Shown here piece by piece: positions 58,471 through 64,000 of a stretch of 64,000 nucleotides of DNA. The DNA is from Beijerinckiaceae bacterium. GTDB lineage: Bacteria; Pseudomonadota; Alphaproteobacteria; Rhizobiales; Beijerinckiaceae. Position 1 is the stretch's first letter. Each line of letters opens with the position of its first letter. A program made the translations under genes and the position numbers. Where the stretch lies: assembly GCA_947370975.1 (NCBI GenBank), contig CANBNG010000010.1, positions 62,001-126,000 of the forward strand, written 5' to 3'. Below the pieces are notes generated by a model. That model searched no databases, was not told where the DNA came from, and saw only the letters and a list, made by a program, of their open reading frames with translations.

Positions 58471-59589
58471 TCAGTTTGGCGTCCTGCCAGGCGGGGGAAC
58501 CACCAGAATCTGCTTCGGATAGATCAATGCAGGGTTGCGGATCTGCCCATTATTGGCGGCATAGATCTGGGTGTAGCGCGTGCCGTCGCCCAGCATCCGC
58601 TGGCTGATCCGCCACAGGCTGTCGCCCCGCTGCACGGTAACGCTATGAACTTCGCTCACCACGGCATCGGGCCCGCCAGAGGGCGGCGTCACCACAGCCT
58701 CTGGGGTGGTCAGGGGTGTGGTGGTGGCGGCTGACTGCTGGCGGCGGCCCGGATAGTCGAAGGGCACTTCGGCCTGCGCGAGGAGCTTGCCGGCAGCGTC
58801 CACCTGATCGGCGCGCACCGCATAGGCTCCCGCGTTCAGGCCGCGCTCGATCTTGAGCGACCAGCGCCCCTCCTCGCCCGTCTGCACGCTCGCGACCACC
58901 ACGCCGTTGAGCGAGAGGCGGATGATGGAGCCCGGCGCACCGCTGCCGGTGGCATAGAAACCGCCAGCCTCATCCACTTCCACACTTCGGATGGCAAGCA
59001 CCGGCACGGGCGCAGGCGTTCCGGGGGCCGGATTATTGGCTGCAGGCGCGCGGTCGGACAGAATACGGGTGGCAATGCCGGGCTCGGCCAGCGCAACCAC
59101 CACCTCGCCCTTGCCATCGGCGGGCACGGCGACGGCAACAGTCTGCGCCTGCGGAGACACAGGCTGTCCCTCGATCTGCAAGGTCAGGAGATGATCGCCG
59201 CGCGGCAGCACGGGCGGGACAATGGCGAACTGGCCATTCTCGTCGGCCTTCACCTGCGCAATCACCAGACCGTTGTTGAGAAGCCGCACAGAGGCCCCGG
59301 GCGACGCCCGACCCGCAATGACTGCTTCACCGGTTGGCTCGACGCGCACCAGATCGAATTTCGGCATGTTGGAGATGGACGCGCCGCCGGTGCGATCTCC
59401 CGACGCGCCCTTGAGCGCGAGCGTGGGCTCGGGCAAAGGCTGCGGGCTGGCAATCGTGCTCTGGGGCGCAGGAGCGCGCGAAAAGAATCGCGGGCTCTGT
59501 TCAAACACGCGCCAGGCCAGAAGCGCGATTGCGCCCACTGCAACTGCGGTGCTGACGCCAAAAAGCCAAGTCCTCGACAGACCGTACAT
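58471..59589 (-). CDS. Membrane-anchored LysM protein
   Basis: A protein of 372 residues with one N-terminal transmembrane helix (about 8-28), a Pro/Ala-rich linker, two Ig/big-domain-like beta segments (about 80-150 and 195-270) and a C-terminal LysM domain (VTVQRGDSLWRISQRMLGDG to NPALIYPKQILVVPPP, about residues 318-368). It is likely held in the inner membrane and binds peptidoglycan in the periplasm. ATG at 59589 is chosen because the anchor starts there; GTG at 59655 would add 22 residues. Close relatives are widespread in alphaproteobacteria beside the divergent LOG-family gene. Confidence 0.83.
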   Translation of the reverse strand: MYGLSRTWLFGVSTAVAVGAIALLAWRVFEQSPRFFSRAPAPQSTIASPQPLPEPTLALKGASGDRTGGASISNMPKFDLVRVEPTGEAVIAGRASPGASVRLLNNGLVIAQVKADENGQFAIVPPVLPRGDHLLTLQIEGQPVSPQAQTVAVAVPADGKGEVVVALAEPGIATRILSDRAPAANNPAPGTPAPVPVLAIRSVEVDEAGGFYATGSGAPGSIIRLSLNGVVVASVQTGEEGRWSLKIERGLNAGAYAVRADQVDAAGKLLAQAEVPFDYPGRRQQSAATTTPLTTPEAVVTPPSGGPDAVVSEVHSVTVQRGDSLWRISQRMLGDGTRYTQIYAANNGQIRNPALIYPKQILVVPPPGRTPN

Positions 59590-59693
59590 TTCGCTACTCG
59601 CAACAAACTCTTCGGGGAAGTTTAGTCCGAGCTGACGACGAAAGCCAGTGGCCACGCCTTGACCCTGTCACAGAGGCTGGTGAAATTGAACAC

Positions 59694-60296
59694 ATGACCC
59701 AGATTCGCAACATATGTGTTTATTGCGGCTCCGCTCCCGGCGCCGACCCACTTTTCCTCGAAGCAGCCTCGGCGCTCGGTCGCAGCCTTGCCGCCAATGG
59801 CATAGGTCTGGTTTACGGCGGTGGCGACAATGGCCTGATGGGCGCTGTCGCCCGCGCCGTGCTTGAACATGGTGGCCGCGTTACGGGCATCATTCCGGGC
59901 TTTCTGCGCAAGCGCGAGAATATGCTTGAGGCGGCGCAGGAACTCATCATCGTGGACGACATGCACACGCGCAAGCGCATCATGTTCGAGCGCGCGGATG
60001 CTTTCGTCGCCCTGCCCGGCGGCATTGGAACGCTGGAAGAACTTGTCGAGCAACTCACCTGGGTGCAGCTCGCCCAGCACACAAAGCCGGTGCTGATTGC
60101 CGATATCGGCGGCTTCTGGAAGCCGCTGCTCTCGCTCGTTGCCCATATGCGCGAGCACGGTTTCATCCGCGAGCAATTTGAATTGCATTATCTCGTGTCG
60201 GAAAAGATCGGCGATATCGTGCCCATGCTGCGCAAGGCCGCTGAAATGGCCGAACGCAGCGGACATGAATCAACCATTATCGACGCGCGCCTTTAG
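59694..60296 (+). CDS. LOG-family phosphoribohydrolase (TIGR00730 Rossmann fold)
   Basis: A 200-residue enzyme that removes ribose-5-phosphate from adenosine-type monophosphates; plant-associated members release cytokinins. The family motifs are complete: VYCGSAPGADP near residue 9, YGGGDNGLMGAVA at 41-53 and the catalytic PGGIGTLEE at 108-116 with R99/E115-type residues preceding in MHTRKRIMFERADAF. Its stop codon overlaps that of cimA on the other strand within a hairpin (60284-60303). Confidence 0.92.
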   Translation: MTQIRNICVYCGSAPGADPLFLEAASALGRSLAANGIGLVYGGGDNGLMGAVARAVLEHGGRVTGIIPGFLRKRENMLEAAQELIIVDDMHTRKRIMFERADAFVALPGGIGTLEELVEQLTWVQLAQHTKPVLIADIGGFWKPLLSLVAHMREHGFIREQFELHYLVSEKIGDIVPMLRKAAEMAERSGHESTIIDARL

Positions 60297-60303
60297 GCGC
60301 GCG
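60284..60303. terminator. Hairpin covering both stop codons of convergent genes
   Basis: CGCGCGCC at 60284-60291 pairs perfectly with GGCGCGCG at 60296-60303 around TTTA. The loop holds the overlapping stop codons of the LOG-family gene (plus) and cimA (minus). No T run follows, so a role in termination is only possible. Confidence 0.4.
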
Positions 60304-61882
60304 CCTTCATCAGCTTGTAATTGATGGCATCGATCAGCGCCTGAAACGAGGCGTCGATAATATTGGCCGACACGCCAACGGTTGACCACCGCTGGCCTTC
60401 GCTGTCGCCAAATTCGATCAGCACGCGCGTCACTGCATCCGTGCCGCCCTGGAACACGCGCACGCGGTAATCGAGCAATTCCAGATCTTCAATAAAGCGC
60501 TGGTATTTGCCAAGATCCTTGCGCAGCGCCAGATCGAGCGCATTGACCGGGCCATTGCCCTCGGCAACCGAAATCATCGTCTCGCCATCGACGATGACCT
60601 TGACCACCGCCTCCGACACGCTGACGAGCTCGCCGACCGCATTGTGGCGGCGCTCCATCACGACACGGAAACGCTCGACATCGAAATAATCGGGCACTTC
60701 GCCGAGCATGCGGCGCGCAAGCAATTCAAAGGAAGCATCTGCCCCTTCATAGGCATAGCCCAGCGCTTCCTTCTCCTTCACCTCATCAAGCAGCCGCATG
60801 ACGCGCGGATCGTCCTTGGCAACCACAACGCCGAGGCGATCGAGTTCGGCCAGAATGTTCGACTTTCCGGCCTGATCGGAAACAAGCACCCGGCGGCGAT
60901 TGCCCACGCTTTCCGGCGTTACATGCTCATACGTGCGCGGATCTTTCAGCACGGCAGAGGCATGAATGCCGGCCTTTGTCGCAAAGGCCGATGCGCCGAC
61001 ATAGGGTGCATGGCGATTGGGCGCGCGGTTGAGCAATTCATCAAGCGTGTGGCTCGCCTTGGTGAGGCTCGCCAATTGCGTCTCGCCGACGCCGATTTCA
61101 AACCGCTCGGCATAATCTGGCTTGAGCAGCAGGGTCGGAATGATGGTGACGAGATTGGCATTGCCGCACCGCTCGCCAAGGCCATTCAGCGTGCCCTGAA
61201 TCTGGCGCGCGCCAGCCCGAATAGCGGCGAAGGAATTGGCCACGCCATTGCCCGTGTCGTCATGAGCATGAATGCCGAGATGGCTTCCCGGAATGGACTT
61301 GGCGATCTCCCCGACAATGGCCTCGATTTCTTGCGGCAAGGTGCCGCCGTTCGTGTCGCAGAGCACGATCCAGCGCGCACCCGCATCGTAAGCGGTCCTG
61401 GCGCAGAGCAGCGCATAAGTGGGATTGGCCTTGTAGCCATCGAAGAAATGCTCGCAATCGAGGATCGCCTCGCGACCGGCTGCGCGCACATGGGCGATGG
61501 ACTCGGCAATGCCCTCGACATTTTCATCCAGCGTGCAGCCAAGCGCGACATGGACATGATAATCCCACGTCTTGGCGACGAAGGTGATCGTGTCGGCCTT
61601 GGCTTCCAGCAGAGCGGCGACGCCCGGATCGTTTGCAGCCGAGCGTCCGGCGCGTTTGGTCATGCCGAAGGCTGCAAACTTCGCCTTGATCGGCGGGCGC
61701 TTTGCGAAAAACTCGGTATCGAGCGGATTGGCGCCCGGATAGCCGCCTTCCACATAATCAATACCGAGCCCATCGAGCAGCGCCGCAATATGACGCTTGT
61801 CTTCAAGGGAAAAATCAACGCCCGTCGTCTGCGCGCCATCGCGCAACGTCGTGTCGAAAAGTGTGATCCGTTCGCGCGTCAT
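60293..61882 (-). CDS. cimA: (R)-citramalate synthase
   Basis: A 529-residue member of the isopropylmalate-synthase family that joins pyruvate and acetyl-CoA into citramalate, giving a threonine-independent route to 2-oxobutyrate and isoleucine. TLFDTTLRDGAQTTGVDF opens the TIM barrel, and VEGGYPGANP and GIHAHDDTGNGVANS (metal-binding histidines) follow. The C-terminal regulatory domain at about 400-520 shows GETMISVAEGNGPVNALD. ATG at 61882 overlaps the stop of the upstream GNAT gene (ATGA). The citramalate subtype is favoured over LeuA by the GGYPGANPLD region. Confidence 0.9.
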   Translation of the reverse strand: MTRERITLFDTTLRDGAQTTGVDFSLEDKRHIAALLDGLGIDYVEGGYPGANPLDTEFFAKRPPIKAKFAAFGMTKRAGRSAANDPGVAALLEAKADTITFVAKTWDYHVHVALGCTLDENVEGIAESIAHVRAAGREAILDCEHFFDGYKANPTYALLCARTAYDAGARWIVLCDTNGGTLPQEIEAIVGEIAKSIPGSHLGIHAHDDTGNGVANSFAAIRAGARQIQGTLNGLGERCGNANLVTIIPTLLLKPDYAERFEIGVGETQLASLTKASHTLDELLNRAPNRHAPYVGASAFATKAGIHASAVLKDPRTYEHVTPESVGNRRRVLVSDQAGKSNILAELDRLGVVVAKDDPRVMRLLDEVKEKEALGYAYEGADASFELLARRMLGEVPDYFDVERFRVVMERRHNAVGELVSVSEAVVKVIVDGETMISVAEGNGPVNALDLALRKDLGKYQRFIEDLELLDYRVRVFQGGTDAVTRVLIEFGDSEGQRWSTVGVSANIIDASFQALIDAINYKLMKARA

Positions 61883-62376
61883 TGCAGGGTTTCCGAGGCC
61901 GGTGCGGCAATCTGTTTCGTCATGGTTGTATTGGCGAGCCATTCATCAGCGATGACGCGCGTATTGCGGCTTTGGGCCACATAGCCACGCTTCTGGAAGA
62001 ACGGTTCGGCAGTGTCGCTGGCGTCAACCGTGAGCTTCACGCCCCCGCGCGCCGTCGCGAGCCTCTCCAGCGCATCGCAGAGCAATGTCGCGACGCCATT
62101 GCCGGTGGCCGAGGGCAGCACATAAAGAAAATCGATAGCCTCGACGCCAAGGAGCGCTGCAAAGCCGACAGGCTCGCCATCCATGGTGGCCACAAGCGTC
62201 AGGCGCGCAGCCAGACGCGCGGCAAAATCCACCTCGTCATCGACAAGGCAAGCCCATGCGCCACGCTGGTCGCTGGTGTAATCCTCACCCGTCAATTCAT
62301 CGACCGCCGCCTTGAAGATGGCGGCGAGCGTGGGCGTGTCGGAGGGCAGAAACGGGCGCAGTGCGGGGGCGCTCAT
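61879..62376 (-). CDS. GNAT-family N-acetyltransferase
   Basis: A 165-residue acetyltransferase. The N-terminal LRPFLPSDTPTLAAIFKAAV and a central FLYVLPSATGNGVATLLCDALE form the acetyl-CoA-binding motif in a slightly altered Gx(5)G form, and the fold ends VDASDTAEPFFQKRGYV. The acceptor is unknown. It lies between cysS (31 bases upstream) and cimA (overlapping by 4 bases), so the three genes probably form one operon. ATG at 62376 begins at the fold. Confidence 0.88.
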   Translation of the reverse strand: MSAPALRPFLPSDTPTLAAIFKAAVDELTGEDYTSDQRGAWACLVDDEVDFAARLAARLTLVATMDGEPVGFAALLGVEAIDFLYVLPSATGNGVATLLCDALERLATARGGVKLTVDASDTAEPFFQKRGYVAQSRNTRVIADEWLANTTMTKQIAAPASETLQ

Positions 62377-62407
62377 GTGCGGGTTACTCCACGCGGAGTG
62401 GCAATAC

Positions 62408-63796
62408 TCATCGCAGCACATCCCAATGTGTGAAGAACTCGCCATTGGCGTCCTTGCCGTCGCGCAATTGCAGACCCATGCCGGTCAGCTCGTCACGGAT
62501 GCGGTCGCTTTCGGCAAAGTCCTTCGCCTTGCGCGCGGCGATGCGGGCGTTGATGAGACGCTGCACATGCAGTTCATCAATATGGGCGGAGGGCGGACGC
62601 CAGCCATTCCAGGCCGCCAGATCCTTCTGGAACAGGCCGAGCATATGCCCGCAGGAGGCCAGCCGCGTGCCGGCCAGCGCAACGCCTTCAAGCGCCTCGG
62701 TATAGAGACGCCGCAGGATGGTGATGGCCTCGGGCAGATTGAGATCGTCGCACAGCGCGGCCACGAATTCGGGCGGCGCCATGGCGGGCGATGCTGCAAA
62801 TTGGGTTGCCAGCGGATACATGCGATCCAACTCACGCTTGCTTTCGCGCAGCGAGGCGAGGGTCCAGTCGATCGGCTGGCGATAATGGGTTTTCAGCATG
62901 TTGAAGCGGATTGCCTCGCCCGGCCAGTCGCCCAGGCAATCGCGGATGGTGACGAAATTGCCGAGGCTCTTCGACATTTTCTCGCCTTCGACCTGCAGGA
63001 AACCGTTGTGCATCCAGACATTGGCCATGACCGAATGGCCAAAAGCGCAGCGCGATTGCGCGATTTCGTTTTCGTGATGAGGGAAGACGAGATCGATGCC
63101 GCCGCCATGAATGTCGAAGGTCTCGCCCAGATGCTTCCAGCTCATCGCCGAACATTCGATATGCCAGCCCGGACGTCCACGGCCCCAGGGCGAGTCCCAG
63201 CCGGGCTCGGACTCCTTCGAGGGCTTCCAGAGAACGAAATCCATATCGTCGCGCTTGTAGGCGGCGACATCGACGCGCGCGCCCGCGATCATCTCGTCGA
63301 GCGGACGGCGCGAGAGGCCGCCATAATCGGCCATGGAGGGCACGGAAAACAGCACATGGCCTTCGGCCGCATAGGCGTGGCCGCCAGCAACCAGCTTGTC
63401 GATGATGGCAATCATCTCGGCAATATGTTCGGTGGCGCGTGGCTCGACATCTGGCGGCAGGCAGTTCAGCTCGGCGACATCCTCGTGGAAAACGGCTGCC
63501 GTCTCGTCCGTCAGCGCGCGGATGGAAATGCCACGCTCGGCGGCGCGCGCGTTGATCTTGTCATCGACGTCGGTGATGTTGCGGACATAGGTGACATGTG
63601 CCTCGCCATAAAGCTGGCGCAGCAGGCGGTAGAGCACGTCGAAAATGATGATCGGGCGGGCATTGCCGATATGGGCGAGGTCATAGACCGTCGGCCCGCA
63701 GACATACATCCGCACCTTCGACCGATCGATCGGCACGAAATCTTCCCGTTGCCGCGTCAGCGTATTGTAGAGCCGCAAAGGCAGGTGCTGAGACAT
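62408..63796 (-). CDS. cysS: Cysteinyl-tRNA synthetase
   Basis: Charges tRNA-Cys with cysteine. The 462-residue class I enzyme has the HIGH-type motif HIGN at 42-45, KMSKS at 273-277 and the zinc ligands C33, C215, H240 and E244. TDVDDKINARA and PGWHIECSAMS are also typical. AAGGGGAATTC precedes the ATG. The 204 bases upstream to the window edge (63797-64000) hold only a short hairpin, GGCAGCC/GGCTGCC near 63940, and possibly the last 25 codons of another minus-strand gene, too short to name. Confidence 0.97.
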   Translation of the reverse strand: MSQHLPLRLYNTLTRQREDFVPIDRSKVRMYVCGPTVYDLAHIGNARPIIIFDVLYRLLRQLYGEAHVTYVRNITDVDDKINARAAERGISIRALTDETAAVFHEDVAELNCLPPDVEPRATEHIAEMIAIIDKLVAGGHAYAAEGHVLFSVPSMADYGGLSRRPLDEMIAGARVDVAAYKRDDMDFVLWKPSKESEPGWDSPWGRGRPGWHIECSAMSWKHLGETFDIHGGGIDLVFPHHENEIAQSRCAFGHSVMANVWMHNGFLQVEGEKMSKSLGNFVTIRDCLGDWPGEAIRFNMLKTHYRQPIDWTLASLRESKRELDRMYPLATQFAASPAMAPPEFVAALCDDLNLPEAITILRRLYTEALEGVALAGTRLASCGHMLGLFQKDLAAWNGWRPPSAHIDELHVQRLINARIAARKAKDFAESDRIRDELTGMGLQLRDGKDANGEFFTHWDVLR

Positions 63797-64000
63797 GAAT
63801 TCCCCTTCAAGCCTGCTGGCCGGGGGCTCTGCTTCATCAAGAAGGTCTTGGGGGACAAGACAGCGCCAGCCAGCAGATGTGCTAGCTGATAATAATCCGG
63901 CAGATGGTGCAGGTCGTGCGCGTCATTTGAGCACCATGGGGCAGCCGGGCTGCCTCGTCAAGCGGGACCGGCGGGACATGCGATGCGAGCGCTCAGGAGC

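Noticed and set aside
63797..64000. Minus-strand gene end or leader RNA upstream of cysS
   Set aside because: Only about 25 open codons and a short hairpin are visible before the window edge, not enough to call.
1..64000. CRISPR arrays, rRNA, prophage, insertion sequences, replication origin, riboswitches
   Set aside because: No regularly spaced repeats, no transposase or integrase motifs, no rRNA stretches and no recognisable riboswitch cores were seen on either strand.

Overview
The window looks like chromosomal DNA of a high-GC alphaproteobacterium, most likely order Hyphomicrobiales (Rhizobiales). The supporting signs are a bioBFDA operon ending in a FabH-like bioZ, the infA-maf-yacG-tRNA-Phe order, many TctABC-type tricarboxylate carriers, several Tat-exported oxidoreductases, and dispersed palindromic intergenic repeats of the rhizobial kind. 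No prophage, transposase, integrase, CRISPR array or rRNA was seen. Almost all of the sequence is coding, and most operons are tightly overlapped (ATGA junctions).

Layout. 1-4.8 kb: solute uptake (a cut-off periplasmic binding protein and a complete TctC-TctB-TctA carrier) followed by an extradiol ring-cleavage dioxygenase, suggesting aromatic acid catabolism. 4.9-8.5 kb: a small orphan, then a minus-strand pair made of a UDP-galactopyranose-mutase-like FAD oxidoreductase and a large membrane protein of unknown role. 8.7-16 kb: malate synthase G and the biotin operon bioB-F-D-A-Z. 16-18.4 kb: a BMP-type (nucleoside) binding protein beside a Tsx-like outer-membrane channel, each followed by a clear terminator. 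18.5-19.4 kb: a lone TauD-type dioxygenase. 19.5-25.8 kb: one long operon joining a two-subunit molybdenum hydroxylase, a flavocytochrome c sulfide dehydrogenase (fccAB) and soxXYZA. soxB and soxCD are absent, and the SoxY carrier end is not canonical. 25.9-28.2 kb: an orphan TctC-type receptor and a bicupin protein.

28.3-35.6 kb is mostly minus-strand: a class II glutamine amidotransferase, a YeaQ-type membrane protein, a DEAD-box helicase with a repetitive basic tail, MsrQ, and two alpha/beta hydrolases, plus a plus-strand phosphopantetheinyl transferase. 35.8-39.4 kb: a DUF1800/DUF1501 pair, an isochorismatase-type hydrolase and a PhnA-domain protein. 39.4-43.4 kb: allophanate hydrolase and the potassium carrier Kup. 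43.6-44.3 kb: a RelE-type toxin with a two-domain antitoxin and a striking candidate operator. 44.4-47.6 kb: tRNA-Phe, yacG, maf, infA, pssA and psd.

47.8-55.8 kb is the most unusual functional block: a zinc-ribbon metallopeptidase, a transglutaminase-DUF2126 protein, a circularly permuted ATP-grasp/alpha-E fusion and a second transglutaminase. Together they look like a peptide-bond-forming and peptide-trimming system of unknown product. 55.9-63.8 kb: a small secreted orphan, a nested-hairpin repeat, an Atm1-type ABC exporter, a LysM protein, a LOG-family phosphoribohydrolase, citramalate synthase, a GNAT acetyltransferase and cysteinyl-tRNA synthetase.

Identifications come from reading motifs and from memory of the families. 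No database search was run. The best candidates for something not yet described are the 47.8-55.8 kb ligase/peptidase cluster and the 19.5-25.8 kb Mo-hydroxylase/Fcc/Sox operon.
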